From Ahaetulla prasina (lineage: Eukaryota > Chordata > Lepidosauria > Squamata > Colubridae), in contig NC_080539.1 of the NCBI RefSeq assembly GCF_028640845.1, positions 194,689,436 through 194,753,435 of the forward strand: 64,000 bases of DNA, given 5' to 3'. Each line of letters starts with the position of its first letter. Within the stretch, counting starts at the first letter, position 1. The notes under the pieces are model-generated. The model did no database searches. It worked only from the letters and a program-made list of their open reading frames with translations, and was not told the DNA's origin. A program made the translations under genes and the position numbers. This document shows positions 30,982 through 44,094 of this stretch, piece by piece.

Positions 30982-31590
30982 ATATGCATAAGAATCAGAT
31001 ATTATCCATATTAAAAAGACATTGTGAAGAATGTGTTTAAAGAAATATATGGATCAAATTGTGAACAGTCACTAACCAGTATCCTACTTGGTAGTCAAGG
31101 CACTGTGTATGGTACCTGAAAATTTTGACGTCAGGTGCAGTCTCTTGCATATATGTCTGTTTCCATTGGAGCAACAGAATAACCTGCTACTGTACATTCC
31201 TTCCAATAAATTAGATTGTTTTTAAAGAAGTTTTGAAAATACTTGAAATCCATATTGTGAAATGGCATTGTGTAGATCTCCTCATAAAAATGTATGTAAA
31301 ATGTAAACAATATACTGTACTTGTAATGGATTGTGGCTAGCTAGAAATTTCACATTGTTGCCTATTAATGTCTTTCAGTTTAAAGACCGAGATTTGCAGT
31401 GCATTGTGAATAACACCCTTTCACTCAGCTTCTCTATTGTTAAGTTGAATTCAGAATCCAGTTTGAATATAACAATTCCTTTTAGACATAGATAACACAG
31501 ACAGAGTTATGTTGGGACTGAGGTAAAGGGGGTCCATTGTTGGGTCACATTCAACAGATGTGTGTGTTTATATTTTATATATATATATAA
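30982..31590. repeat. Duplicated segment, second copy with empty LINE site
   Basis: Contains 30982-31412 (match to 26260-26700) joined directly to 31413-31590 (match to 30061-30240). The junction GCATTGTGAATAACACCC is the unoccupied target of LINE D. Confidence 0.85.
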
Positions 31591-31712
31591 AACAAATATA
31601 TAGGATAGACAAGAAATAAAATGTTATGGCTAAGGATAAACAATGGAAGTTTTGAAGAATTTTCTTTGCTGGTTTATTATGACTTACTGGGAATTCTGAA
31701 CTGCTCTGTTCT

Positions 31713-31783
31713 ACAATACAATACAATACAATACAATACAATACAATACAATACAATACAATACAATACAATACAATACAATG
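31713..31783. repeat. (TACAA)n microsatellite
   Basis: About 14 perfect ACAAT-type pentamers. The cysteine/leucine/tyrosine-rich minus-strand frame across it is a repeat artefact. Confidence 0.97.
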
Positions 31784-31789
31784 CAAAAG

Positions 31790-32755
31790 ATTTTTAGCTG
31801 GTCTTCATGTGTGATATTTGCTGAACTTTAGCTGCCAAAACAGGACAAAAGCAGTTAAAAGCAAGTGGAGAAACAGGAAGACATGAACAAGAGGCGGCGG
31901 GGATGGGGAAAAGGACAAAGTGACAATAAATAACATTATCAACATATGGAAAAGTTTCTGGGACCTCTGGAAAGAATGCTATAAGTAATTAATATGGACA
32001 ATCTCAAAAGAATGGCCGTTGGTTAATCCTTTTATAATAACAGAAAAATAGAAATAAATAAGACACCAGGTGAACCTTCCTCTATATTGCACCATAAAAG
32101 AAACAATTTGGTGGGCAGAGATAATGTATCCAATGCTGTGGAAACTGTATATTTCCAGAAAATATATATAAAAATAATAAGACCTGCAAAAAGATGAATC
32201 CTCAAGATCTCTCTCTCTCTCGAAAAATTCCAGTCTCAACATTATTTTAGTTCCTTGGAGAAGCCAAGAATGAAAAAACTCACAGGAAGAAGCCCATGTC
32301 ATGAAAAAATAGACTTAGTTGCACTATTTTATTAGCAATAGCTTTAGTGCACTTTTAAATAATAAAGCAATATTCGTAGCTGCTTGGCCAATTTATCTGC
32401 TTCCTCCCACAGGTGTTTTTCTTAACAGTTTTTTCCTCTCCTTCAGATATGATTATTAATAACAGTTCTGCTGTCAGTCCATTGTTGACAGTTTGCTATG
32501 AAACACAATTTAAGGGGAGTATTTTTCAGTTTTATTACAGCTTCACTAGTCTTGGAAATAATAAAAGCCAAACAAACAAACAAAAAGGCATGCTAACCAA
32601 CAACAGGGACAAACTAGAGGGAATTTTCATAGATGGATGACCATTGCACATACATCAAGATTTGGAAGAAATTTTTTGGCCATGCTCAGTGAAGGGGCTT
32701 AAGATAGTGTTTGGTCTTTGGTATTGGGGAGGGTGGATTATAAACTACAGACTGC
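31790..32755. other. Stretch without recognised features
   Basis: AT-rich DNA. The open frames at 31979-32302 and 32413-32640 show no domain. Confidence 0.4.
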
Positions 32756-32759
32756 AAAG

Positions 32760-33290
32760 GCAAGCTTAATCTGAAACACTCTGTTCCTGTGGCTCAGGAG
32801 AGGTGGAGACTGTGGGTCACATGCTCCTTAGATGTTCCTTTGACAAGAGATTAGGAAAAAACATATTCTGCCAATAACTGCTAGGTATCCTGGCCGCTCC
32901 AATGCTACCTATCTTCAATGCCTGCTTAAGGATGAACAGACCATAACTACAGGGCAGGTGGCCAGATTCTACACAGCAGCACTGGGGATTCCTCACAAAC
33001 ACATGTCTTCTCCACCATAGTTATGTTTTATAACAAACGTGGCAAACTTTTTGCACTGCTTAGTCCTTTCCCTTTTAGCATAGAACCTACAACAGGCCAG
33101 AGTTCATGGATTGCAACTATCATATAATCAGACCATGTATAATTGACTGACTGGATTTTATTATAGATTTTAGTTGTTATTTATTATTTTATACTAGAAT
33201 TGTATATATTGTATATATACTGAGTGTTTTTATTTGTTCTGGCCTCTGGTCTAAGACTGTAATAATAAATTAAGAAATTGAAGCTTAATC
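32760..33290 (+). mobile_element. Relic of a non-LTR retrotransposon C-terminus
   Basis: The plus strand reads CGSGEVETVGHMLLRCSFDK, a C-terminal zinc-knuckle-like block (C..G..ET..H.LL.C) common at the end of some LINE ORF2 proteins, preceded by a Cys codon. Stops follow, then an AT-rich 3' region ending AATAATAAATTAAG. Family not identified. Confidence 0.45.
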
Positions 33291-33299
33291 TGTATGCAT

Positions 33300-35530
33300 T
33301 GTGTTAGTATTTAAAGATCCTGATTAATAACTATATTAAAAATTGTAATTTGAATAAATCCTAATGCTACCACTCAAACTCTTTCTGAAATATAGTACAA
33401 GCTTGTTTGCCAGAATGGCTGACCTGCTTATAGTTAATGCTGAGACAAGGAGTGGTAGGTACTCCAATACAACATTATCTGACTCACAGTATAAATTTAG
33501 CAACTTAGATTTGCAATTTTCCCTAACCATTGCCCTCTGGATGAGTTGAACTATTTCACATTGTCCTTCTAGGTAGTTTCCCAGGTAACTGTGCACAGAA
33601 GGGAATCTTTGGCTGCATCCAAAAAGCAGTTCTGCTCTTATTATTTGGCTCAAAATTGATGAGGCATAAACCATTACACAGAAAATATTAAGCAAAGGTT
33701 GTTTTTGGATTTTGTTTTTGTAATTTGAAGAAATGCAATATTATTTTCTCTCTTTGAATTGCCTGCCACTTTTGAGGTTGGGAAATATCTGAATGTAAAG
33801 ACATTACATCTTTTATTTAGCAGTGGTCACAGACTTTAATGTATAATTTGATGGATCAATTTATATATGGTTGGGATTGACGGTCATACAAACATAGGGA
33901 ATCATGAGGAGAGAGACCTTTTTTATTTTACTGGATTAATATATGGTAATTAAAAAACAAAAAATATGAGTACAAATAAAATGTTATAAAATAATTGATA
34001 ATGGTGTTTCATATACAAATGTCTTTCTATGAGCACATGATAATCTTTTTTGATATAATACAAACTTCTTTAATCAAATTCCAAAATTTTGGAATACAGT
34101 TTAAAAACATTTTAAATCTTAACTTCCAAGAACCTGGTCACCATAGAAACTATATTCAGTCCATGAGAGGTGATGAAGGAGCATGACCAAACATATGTAC
34201 TAATGTAACTTCAAATTTATTACATTCACAATACAAGAACCAACCTTTTAAAAACTTCCATTCATATCCATCCATTGAAGTAATTGTCAATAAAAATATT
34301 TTTGTAACTTCTAAAAAATATTTCTCTATAACATAGAGCTATTTTGGGCAAATAATTTTTGTAATTCTTCTAAAGCAAATTATGCATTTAAAATTGATTA
34401 ACTGATTAGCTAATTAAGGGTAACCCATCATTTTCCAGCAAGGATTATTCCAAAAACTCAGTCTCTCATGAGAATAATTACTTTTTCATTTCTTACCCAA
34501 CATTGTCCAGTTAGATCTGGACACCTTTAGTACTGAACTTTCAGGAACCAATCACTTGTCAAGATTTCAGAAGTGACAAGTAATAGTTGTTCAGTGTAGC
34601 CAGTACAATGGTATATAATCAATGTCATCATCATTTGAGTAGGAAATTAATAGATTTTTTTAATGCTTTTTTTAATATTTCATTTGAAAGTAGCAACTTT
34701 TAAAGGTTGCTTTAAAAAACTGGGAGTTTTTCTGAACAATGTATATGGCTGCCCATTTCATTCTCATGACTATGTTTGAATACTTTTATTCAAACTTAAC
34801 CATTAATTTAACTTACAATAACCTAATAAATAGCAATTCTTAAGTTATTTTATTTTTTATAACATTTATTTTTCCCAAGAGATTCATGGGTATTTTTAAT
34901 CATTTAGAAATGTCACCATTAAGTTGTGTTAGACAATGTGAAATATTCAAATCCACATAATAATTATCCCAACATATTTAACAGAATATGAAAACAAAAA
35001 CTTTTTTTCCATATTTCCATAGAAATATGTTTGCCAAGTTATTTAGATTTATTCCCATTTATTGTGTATGAAGATTTTTGCCATATTGCTAGTTACCAGA
35101 GAACATTGATAATTGTTATAAAGGTTTAAATATCATCCTCAAGAAAAAACTATAATATTACAGATTAAAGGACTGATTAGGTTTCCTTGGATCAGGAACA
35201 GTGTGTTCTGGCATAGCTGTCAAGCAGTTTTCAGAGCTATTTTGAGTTCAGTCCATGGATGTATAAGAACATCCATATTTCAAGGCAATGTCTTCGTTTC
35301 AGGATGAACTGTCAGAAAGTATTTTTTAAAGTGTTAATAGTACCAGCAGTATTGGCAAACACATAAAAATTTCTACCTACAGATTCTAAATAATGCATCT
35401 TATGTAGTTTGGCTTCAGAAGCAAAAGAGGAGAGTGTTTGCAGATTAATATTTTAAAAACTATATGATTTTAACAGTTCACATCAAACATCCAAGCAGAA
35501 AACAACAATGAAATTGACTCCACTGGTTTG
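33300..35530. other. AT-rich stretch without recognised features
   Basis: About 2.2 kb with no repeat family identified by eye. A 119-codon minus-strand frame at 33336-33695 has no recognisable domain. Confidence 0.4.
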
Positions 35531-35539
35531 TCTTTGTAG

Positions 35540-35996
35540 TGCTGTAATGAACTACGCAGCCTTCGGTATAACCTAAGCATAGCTCATAAAATCATCTGCT
35601 ACAATGTCCTACCTGACAATGACCACTTCAGTTTCAACCACAACAATACACAAGCACACAATAGATACAAACCTAAGGTAAACCGCACCAAACTCGATTG
35701 CAGAAAATATGACTTCGGCAACAGAGTGGTCAATGCCTGGAATGCACTACCTGACTCTGTGGTTTATATCCCCAAACCCCCAAAATTTTAACCTTAGATT
35801 GGCTACTGTTGACCTCACCCCATTCCTAAGAGGTCTGTAAGGGGCTTGCATAAGAGCACCAGCGTGCCTACTGTCCCTGTCTTAATGTTCCCTTTAATTC
35901 TATTCATTTTATGTATTCAATTCATGCTTATACTTATATATATTATGTAATACATACTCGACAAATAAATAAATCATAATAATAATAATAAAGACG
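35540..35996 (+). mobile_element. 3' end of family-J LINE
   Basis: The plus strand encodes LDCRKYDFGNRVVNAWNALP, then VDLTPFLRGL and a stop at about 35840 (one frameshift near 35780). The 3' UTR has GAGCACCAGCGTGCCTAC and a GACAAATAAATAAATC tail with ATA repeats. Confidence 0.75.
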
Positions 35997-35999
35997 AGT

Positions 36000-36760
36000 T
36001 GATAGCAAGGTTGATGAAAAATGCATGGAAAATAAAGAAAGTTCAGGCTTTGTTGGGTTAGTACTATCAGCACTGGAACAATTGGAATTGTCCTTGGGCC
36101 TGCTTTTATGTTCTCCATCTAAGAATACCAGATTAGTAATAATTATTTAGCTGAATCAAGGGCCCTGATTCAGAGTCCTTCAAACCACGGAGAACAGTAG
36201 GTTGGGGAGCCTCTTCCAGAAGAGATGAGGTGGCCATAGCCAAGTTAGTTGGGTTTGGCTTCTCCTCCTAGTCTATCTGTATTCTACATATAATTTCCTT
36301 TGAAGTAGGTAGGAATATATTTAGTGTCACTGGAAGGGAATCTTCAGCATTGTATCCAAGGAAGTTCAGAGTCATTTAGTGCACATTTGGAACAGAAAAA
36401 TTCTAATAATTATAGAGATCTTCCTAGCAGCAGGGTACTTGAACCACTCAGTAAGTGTTCCTTCATTCTGTGAGCAGAATTAAAGTAAAGAAATAACTGT
36501 ATAGACTTTAAAATAATCAGAAGCAAAAAGTTTTAAGTGGACAGTTCAATTTGGATTATTGCTTATTTTAAACTATTTTGAAGTTTATTAAATAAATAAT
36601 ACATACCTCCATAGAAAAGAGGATTGTTAAAACTTGTTAAGAAGCGCAATTGACTGATTTCATTAAATAAGGAGACTGGAAGTTGTGAAAGATATACACA
36701 AATACATATAAGAGAGAGAATGAGAATACGGTTTCTTTCTCTTTCTGGATTACAATAAAA
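36000..36760. other. Stretch without recognised features
   Basis: No coding or repeat evidence was seen. Confidence 0.4.
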
Positions 36761-36764
36761 AAAC

Positions 36765-37960
36765 AAAGAAAATGGCCACTACCAGAAAATCAGTAGAAAT
36801 TAAAGAAAGTGGAAGATCATTTACAAAGCAAATTACAGACAAAGGATTAGTTCAGAGATTTTAGAGGATGTTTGACAAGCTGGGGAAGAATATCACAGCA
36901 GCAGTGACTGAATCTGCAACTGCACCAATAATCGTGTCAATTAAGGGATCCGGCTATACTTGAAGGAAAAATAGAAAACTTGTAATAAAATTTGTAAATA
37001 ATTTGTAATAAAATTTGTAAATAAAAAAGATGAATACAAAAAATGACGAACCTGTAATACAGGTAGTCCTTGGATTATGACTGCAATTGGGACCAGGATT
37101 GCCATTGCTAAGTGACGTGACTGTAAAGCACGAGGTAATGTGACCACATCACCTACTGATGGCAATCTGGGTAGTCCCAGTGGTCGTCCTAACCCAAGAC
37201 ATGTAGGTTGTTGAAATGGGAAGCAAGGGAATCCCAGATAAGGAGTATAGGGGTATAGCAGGGAATGGTGAAGGTCCCACGAGATCTGACTGGGGCCATG
37301 AGCAAGTCAAGGGCCATGCTCAGACAGTCCAGGGAAAGAGGGCAAGTAAGGAGGGTTAATTTAGTCCTAGGGGTGAGAAATATCTTTGAAAGGTTTAAAG
37401 AATTGGAAAAAATGCAAGTGGACCGGGAGGAATGATACATCAATCTCTACATGAACAGACTTCTTTATACTAAGATCATAAATATGGATTTTAAATGTCT
37501 ACAATGAAATATAAATGGGGCAAAATACCACACAAAAGAAAAAAATGTATTCCATTATTTAAATAAATAAATAAAACAAATGTACTGATTTATCTACAGG
37601 AAACATATATATGAAAAAAGATACAAAATATTTGATTTAAATTTTTTTGAGACAGACAGAAATATAGTTTGATAGGGACAACTAAGAAAAATGGAACTGT
37701 TTTGTACATAAGCCCAGAGTCACTTTAGAACAAAATGGACAGCAAATAAATTTAATAAAATAAAAATATATTAAATTCACAATTAGAACCAAATTAATAT
37801 TGACTGATGATTGTGGCGATACATGTAGAAGTGGAAAATTAATTTGAATGACACCAAGATTATAGTAATTGAAATATGTGCCCCAAATCCTAATAAAGCT
37901 ATATTTTAAAGGATTTATGGAAAAAATTAATAGACTTTGTATGAGAATTGATGCTTCTTG
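36765..37960 (+). mobile_element. Decayed L1: ORF1 start and ORF2 endonuclease region
   Basis: At 36771 a frame opens MATTRKSVEIKESGRSFTKQ, like reptile L1 ORF1 N-termini. From about 37480 the reading MDFKCLQ-stop-NINGAKYH and VLIYLQETYI matches the L1 endonuclease start (WN.NG..., then FLQETH). A later ICAPN-like stretch near 37875-37890 matches the 'NIYAPN' block. Many stops. A short inverted-repeat-like element (CAGGTAGTCCTTGGATTATG, about 37062-37195) lies in between. Confidence 0.5.
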
Positions 37961-37964
37961 AGAG

Positions 37965-39225
37965 ACTAGAATGATAAACAAGAATTATGGTAACTTGATC
38001 AATTCACCCAACTAAGTGACAGAAGAATAACTGCAGAATTTTCAGGGGTTTTTTCTCTCTCTATGAATGACAATTTCACTATGTCAGCTAAGTAAGCAAA
38101 ATGTTTCCAGGCACTGAAATTGCTAAGAAATATGCGTAAGCATGTATAACAGCCACTTCAACAGCTTACTGGTATGCTTGTAAAATATTTCTTCCACAGA
38201 GACAAATGCCACGTCATCTTCAGCAAGCTCTCATTATTTAAACATATTTCTTGGTTTGTGCTTAGAGATAAAACTCAAGTGGGAATACAGGATATGAGGT
38301 ACATTATAAGAAATTCATTTCTGTTTCACAGCCTGACACGTTGGCAAGTATATGCATTAAAAGGTAAGATATTAGTAAGTCAAATCTCATTTCAACGATG
38401 AAACCCATTTACCAGAAACAAACCAGGGAAGAAGGTCCTTGCTACTCCCATATATTCCATAGTAACTCTCTTCCATCCCGATTACTACAGTAGTTTTGGG
38501 GTACAGGTTGATTTATTTTATTTTATTATTTTGAATGAGGTGAGATTGATCTATCTCCCAAAGAGGAGATCTTTAGTCACATACCGCTACTCTGCTTAAC
38601 CTGAGGCATGTGACTTGGTTGCACTATTGAAATTACTTCACTTTTTGCACTTTCCCTTTTGATCAGTAAGATTTCTTAGAAGTATTTTTAGGTGGCACAT
38701 GCTTCACCACCAAACATTACTATTTCAGCCAATTTGGGACAACTGGCTGGTAAGAAGCACAAAGCCACTCAGTACTTTAATTAGACAAGAAAAAAGAAGG
38801 AAAACTTTAAAGCACAATGATTTATGTATATGACAGACCATTTGACAATATTTGATCATTTAACACATTTTATCAGCAGCCATGTGGCAAGGCTATTCAG
38901 TTCTACAATTCTAAAATAAATAAATAATTCAACCACAGAAAAACAAGTAATCAATTTAAACATGCAAAATCAAATACTTTTTAATTAGCACTGATTTAAA
39001 TATTATATGTTATCATTATTGAATTGTTTGGCATCACCCCACCAAAATATGGGACAAATATGAACAAAAGCCAGCTGAGTGAGAAGGTAACGTAAAAGAG
39101 ACAACTTGCAAACAGGAAATCAGTTTTTGCATTTACTTCACCATTACTTTCCCCTACACCTCTTTTCAAAAAGTAAATCTGGCAATTCAAGAGGTATAGA
39201 GAAGCAGCAAGCAGAGGAAGGATTA
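37965..39225. other. Stretch without recognised features
   Basis: No supported features. Confidence 0.4.
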
Positions 39226-39227
39226 AG

Positions 39228-39663
39228 TACCATATTTTTTGCACTATAAGATGCACCAGACCATAAGACCCACATTAGCTTTAGAGGAGGAAAACAAAGG
39301 GGAAAAAATCTGTCTCTGCGTCCCAGCATCCATTTGGTATTCATCTGGCCAGCGTCCTTGCAGCAAACAGCAAACAGCCAGGTCAGTTTTAGCACGTTAT
39401 CGCCGTCCCAGTACGTGGCTCATCAGGGTTCCCTGCTGCCTGGAACAGCTGATCAGTGGTATTCCGGTTGGCTGATCCAACCACTGATCAGCTGCTCGGC
39501 AGTGAAGGCTCCCAGTAGCGGTGAACTGCGGCAGCAGTGACAGGCGGTGGTGGTGGTGAAGCCCCCTCCCCCACTGCAATATTCACTCTATAAGATGCAC
39601 AGACATTTCCACCCACTTTTTTTGGGGGTGGGGAGTGCGTCTTATAGGGCGAAAAATATGATA
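39228..39663. mobile_element. TA-flanked MITE with long inverted repeats (436 bp)
   Basis: The left end TACCATATTTTTTGCACTAT and the right end CTTATAGGGCGAAAAATATG followed by ATA form inverted repeats of about 28 bp (TA-CCATATTTTT-GC-CTATAAGA-GCAC type), with TA at both borders. A second copy in the opposite orientation lies at 59436-59715. Superfamily uncertain. Confidence 0.7.
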
Positions 39664-39664
39664 A

Positions 39665-40025
39665 TTGTTGTTTACCTATTGTTCCCCCAGATCTTTCCAG
39701 CTCCTTGTCAGTCAATAAGAGTGCTGATTTACCACCAGTTTATCAAGTACTTAGGAGGTGAGGGCTTAGTAGCACAAGGAAACAACAGCCAATGATTTAA
39801 TAGCTAGCCATCAACACCCCAATCAACATCTAAAAAGCCACACACAACAGGCACCATATAAATACCACTTAGAAAATAGCCCAAAGCACACATTCTGCTA
39901 GAGAGAAGTTCCCCGAGGATGGGCTTCAGCACAAGTCTGAAAGCTCAGAAGACTAAACCTCTGGTCCCAGTGACCGACCCAGATCAGAGCTAAAGTTTAT
40001 TCTGAGTAATCTTGATAAGCTTAAT
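39665..40025. other. Stretch without recognised features
   Basis: Nothing supported. Confidence 0.4.
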
Positions 40026-40027
40026 AA

Positions 40028-40118
40028 CAGAATACGGAGTTGGAAGGAATCTTGGAGGTCTTCTAGTCCAACCCTCTGCTCAAGCAGGAAATCCTATACC
40101 ATTTCAGACAAATAGTTG
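40028..40118 (-). mobile_element. CR1 3' tail fragment
   Basis: GGTCTTCTAGTCCAACC, then TGCTCAAGCAGG, is the reverse of the CR1 tail found at 45100-45165. Very short, 5'-truncated. Confidence 0.75.
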
Positions 40119-40119
40119 T

Positions 40120-41548
40120 ACATTTTGAATAAAGTCATTGAACTCTTATGAGACTATTCCTATAAAGTGTTTCACTGAAAGCAAGACCTAACTTTATGTA
40201 GAGCAAAATAATTCTTATAGGTAGTCCTCAACTTATAACCATTTGTTTGATGTTATAATGGCACTGAATTTTAGATTTTGCTTCTTTCTTATTACAGAAA
40301 CAAATTTAAAATGTCTGCCTATTAGGAACTAGTAACTGGAAGTATACTTGGAATTACCTTCTGAAAAAAAGAGTCCTTATTATGAAACCATAATTTTTAG
40401 CTGGATAATAAAATTCTAAATTAACTTTGCCAACAAAAAATATTTTGTGGATTTTCTGGTTTTATTATTTCTATATTAATTGCCACTTGGGGTCTATATT
40501 CCATTTTGTATTTTCTAGTCATGTTATATTATTTATAAAATTTGTCTGATCACCCAACTCAACTTGGTGATACTAAATACCTCATAACACAAAAATGTAA
40601 AACACAATATATCAGTTTTTTAAAAATACTTCTGGGTAACTAGGCCTTTGAGACTGTCATAAAGTCAAAATGTCATCCATGCCAGGTTCAGTTTACAATT
40701 TGGCCTCAACACTTGATGGAAAAACCAAGCCGTTAACAATGATTAACCAAGACAAGATCATCTGGATGTTATTTGATTGTATGTTGCATTGTTTTTAGTA
40801 TATTGTGTATTAACTGGTATACTTCAGTGGAATGCTGGATTGCAAGTAAATAATTTGCTTCTTGAATAGTAAGGTGAGTTTACTAAGGAGTAAACAAAGA
40901 CTGTGAAAAGAGAATAGAATAAATAACTTCACATTATATCTCTTTGTGGCTAAAAATGTCTACACTACTATCTTTGTGGAAAACTATGAGGATACCTGAT
41001 AGGATGGAGGGGGAAGGGGCAGAGCTTGCAGTAATGGACAAAAAATATATACTAGTACAATTTAAGAAAAAATAATTCAGATTAAATCAAAAAATGAGTA
41101 GAAATCATAAATCTGCATATAATATAGACATGTGCGGATTTGTTAATATTCATTTTGAAAGGAAAAGACTTCAAGTCAAAATTATATTAAGATTCAGAAC
41201 TTATTACTGAATATCGCTGATGAATATAGGTTCTTTTTGCTTCTGAAAGTTCTTTTTAAATGTCAGTTAACTCAAAATAACTTCATCTAAATGTTATCAT
41301 TATAATGAGCTTTGCTTCTTGCTAACACTGGAATATCATGCAACAAAAAGTCATTATGAAGAGATCAGAGTTCAGATGTTGAAGAACCATAATCTCCACA
41401 TAAAATGATTTTGGATACATTGCTGGTTGGAGAAAGCCTCCAGCTGAGAAATCTGTACCTGGGTCTGGATTAGGTGAATCGAAATAAACTCATATGAAGT
41501 TGTGATGACGTTTTCACGTTTGTAATTTTTTGCCTGCACATCAACATT
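40120..41548. other. Sequence downstream of PTH2R stop; 3' UTR not delimited
   Basis: Any PTH2R 3' UTR would extend leftward from 41548. I could not choose a polyadenylation site. A fragment TAGGTAGTCCTCAACTTATA at 40218-40237 is related to the repeat near 37062. Confidence 0.35.
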
Positions 41549-41953
41549 TTAAAGGGATGCCTCTATTTCCATTTGGTTTGCTTCTTCCTCGAGAAAATAT
41601 GCATGATTGTTCTGAAGTCTAGAAGATTTGTTGAGAGGAATACCATCCAGTCTCTTCACTTCCACTTCATCAGCCTCTTCCTGAGCCCACTGGGGCATGC
41701 AGTCAGGTTCAGAGTTGCTCCTAACATACCCAGGCAAATTTATATGGGCATTGTTCTGTCCTGGGCCATTCCTGCATGCCTTGTTGGAAACCAGCCTCAT
41801 GCGGGAGCTGGCACCCATCTGAGCATGGCTGTTGGTGCTCTGAGTCACGTTAGTGAGGACAGAACCACAGTGAGAATTCCCACAAGGAACAGTCCTCTTC
41901 CAGTCCATGGCCAAGTGCCATTTAGCCCATGTCTTCTTGAGCTCAGCCTGCAC
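41549..41953 (-). CDS. PTH2R: PTH2R last coding exon, cytoplasmic tail (405 bp)
   Basis: Starts VQAELKKTWAKWHLAMDWKR, the membrane-proximal helix 8 region following TM7, preceded by acceptor TTTCCTTAG. It continues through GSVLTNVTQSTNSH, HINLPGYVRSNSEPDC and an acidic stretch (EEADEVEVKR) to EEEANQMEIEASL and a stop: 134 codons. The Ser/Thr-rich tail is the expected site of receptor phosphorylation and arrestin binding. The length is similar to the mammalian PTH2R tail, and the family-specific words are retained while the last third has diverged. The first codon is GTG (Val) inside the receptor, not a start. Confidence 0.95.
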   Translation of the reverse strand: MQAELKKTWAKWHLAMDWKRTVPCGNSHCGSVLTNVTQSTNSHAQMGASSRMRLVSNKACRNGPGQNNAHINLPGYVRSNSEPDCMPQWAQEEADEVEVKRLDGIPLNKSSRLQNNHAYFLEEEANQMEIEASL

Positions 41954-42084
41954 CTAAGGAAATAGAAAATGTCCAGATCAAAATGCCAGGAAGAAGCCAA
42001 TGTTTTGAACAGTTTATCTCACCTTTACTTAGAATTAAGTTTTTCCTTTAATATTATATTTATAATTAGTTATACTATACTCTT

Positions 42085-42300
42085 CCACAGGAATGTATAG
42101 GTTGCTAGTGCAGCACACTGTTTAAGGTATTGGATTGGGACTAGAGGACGACCAGGTCCAGGTTTCCCCTCAACCAAAACATTATTTAGATGATTTTAGA
42201 CCAGTTACTATCACTTAGGTAATAATCCCACAGAGTTATTGTTGTGGATGAATTGGAAGAGTGTATTTACTTCTGTAAAGGAAATGTGGGATATAAATAT
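42085..42300 (+). repeat. Old tRNA-SINE remnant in PTH2R intron
   Basis: Head-like GTGCAGCACACTGTTTAAGG, B-box-like CCAGGTCCAGGTTTCCC, and a tail GTGGGATATAAATATATT. Strongly decayed. Confidence 0.4.
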
Positions 42301-43029
42301 ATTAAATACATTATAATTAAAAATAAGTAATAGGTAGTGAGTAGAGGACTATTACTAAAAGAATATGGAGCAGCAGTATCATGGGAAAACAAGGAGTCAC
42401 TAAGGGCACAAGCTTTGCTGACAGAATTAGTTTCAATTCTATTCCCATTGTCATGGGGATTAGAACTGATTTTAAGCAAAACAAGAAATGCTCCAGAATA
42501 AAAGTTACATGTATATATTGTTCCCAGTGACTGGGAAAAATTACAAGTCTTCAAAAGAATAAATTTTTGTATTCTATGCAAATACTAAGACTGATACTTA
42601 ATGTATTAGTCAGATCTATCCACTTCCTTTCTATACCAAAAATAAATCTGAAGAGATAATTAACCAAGTGAACAGGTATATTAAAAGGGACAGCTGAATC
42701 ATAAGCAAGATTCTGATGCATACTTTTGCTTCCCACTTATTCTTCTACTTGACCACTCAGTTAAGATGGACATCATTCACCTTTTATTACTTAAATTGTT
42801 GGATTTTTGTTTTTTTTGTTTTGTAAAACAGAATCCAATAATACCTGACTTACGAAATATGCTATCACCTTCCATGGCAACATTTCATTGGGCATATAAT
42901 CATAAATAAGTGCTAGGAGTCAGGGCAACCCATATAATCTCTCTCTCATGCAGAGAAAGTTCCAATTGACATTAATCAAATAGTTTGCACGATGTAACTT
43001 TGTAACTAACAAATCCCATTGATTTAAAT

Positions 43030-43540
43030 CAGTGGTAGTCAACCTCGTCCCTACTGCCCACTAGTGGGCATTCCAGCTTTCATGGTGGGCAGTAGCGATT
43101 TTGTCCGATACAGAAGCACTTTCCTTTTTTTAAATTTAATTGACTTTTTAAAAAATTTCATAGCATTATTTAAAAACATTTTCATTAGGTTTTCATAAAA
43201 TTCCCCGTGACAATTTAAATTTCTGAAAATATACTATTTGTATCACCTGTGCATGTTTAGTTCACGTTACATAAGTGAAACCAAATGGCGCTATAGTGCG
43301 ACCGCAAACAAGAGCCTCATCCCAGAATAGCTCACGCATCTCCCCCCACACCACCCAGCTGTAACAGACAAGCAGAGCTGGTAGCCAGCAACCCCCCCAA
43401 CCCAGTCCACGATGCGCGAGAGGCATGCGCAGACTATGATACACTGCACATTACTGTGGAATCAGTGAGCGGTTAGAAAATTTTACTACTAACAGAGATG
43501 CAAAAGTGGACAGTAGGTATAAAAAGGTTGACTACCCCTG
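43030..43540. mobile_element. hAT MITE, family 5 (511 bp), PTH2R intron
   Basis: The ends are CAGTGGTAGTCAACCTCG and AAAAAGGTTGACTACCCCTG. A perfect 8-bp duplication ATTTAAAT lies at 43022-43029 and 43541-43548. The interior has GCCCACTAGTGGGC. No transposase. Confidence 0.9.
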
Positions 43541-44094
43541 ATTTAAATAAACATACTCTAAGCATGAATAAATTTGGATTTAATACAGTTATGGAAACCT
43601 ATTCTGAACCTGTAATTATTTGCTTCTTCACACATGAACGTGTGAAGCATTGCAATAGAGACATAGTTGCTTCTGTTGACTGTTCTACAGCTAGGCAGGA
43701 AGAGATTTATTTCAGGTAAATTAATATATTCTGCAGCAAAGGAGGATTCCCAGAATTCTGAAGTGAAAGATCAGATCTAAATCTACCATTCTAGAGACTG
43801 GGCAGAGACAAGCAAAACCCAGGAAACTAATAAAGGAGAATATTTGTAGCTCATCACTTGGGAAACTCTAATTCCAGAAAACCAGTTGGGAGCAGAAAGG
43901 TTCTCTTCTCCAGGTGAGCTTTCAGAAGAGGTTACCTTTGTTTTGCCTTTGTTCATTTGCTGCCCGCCCTGGAGGAGATGGTATTTGTTCCCTGATTGCC
44001 TTCAACCAGGTAAGAAATCCATCCCAGTTTGGAGAAGAGGTGGAGAATCAGAAAGAAACAGGCATCCGTGCAAATGTTGAACCTTGGCTTTTTC

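Noticed and set aside
33336..33695. 119-codon minus-strand frame
   Set aside because: No recognisable domain, no splice or promoter context. Could be a decayed element but cannot be supported.
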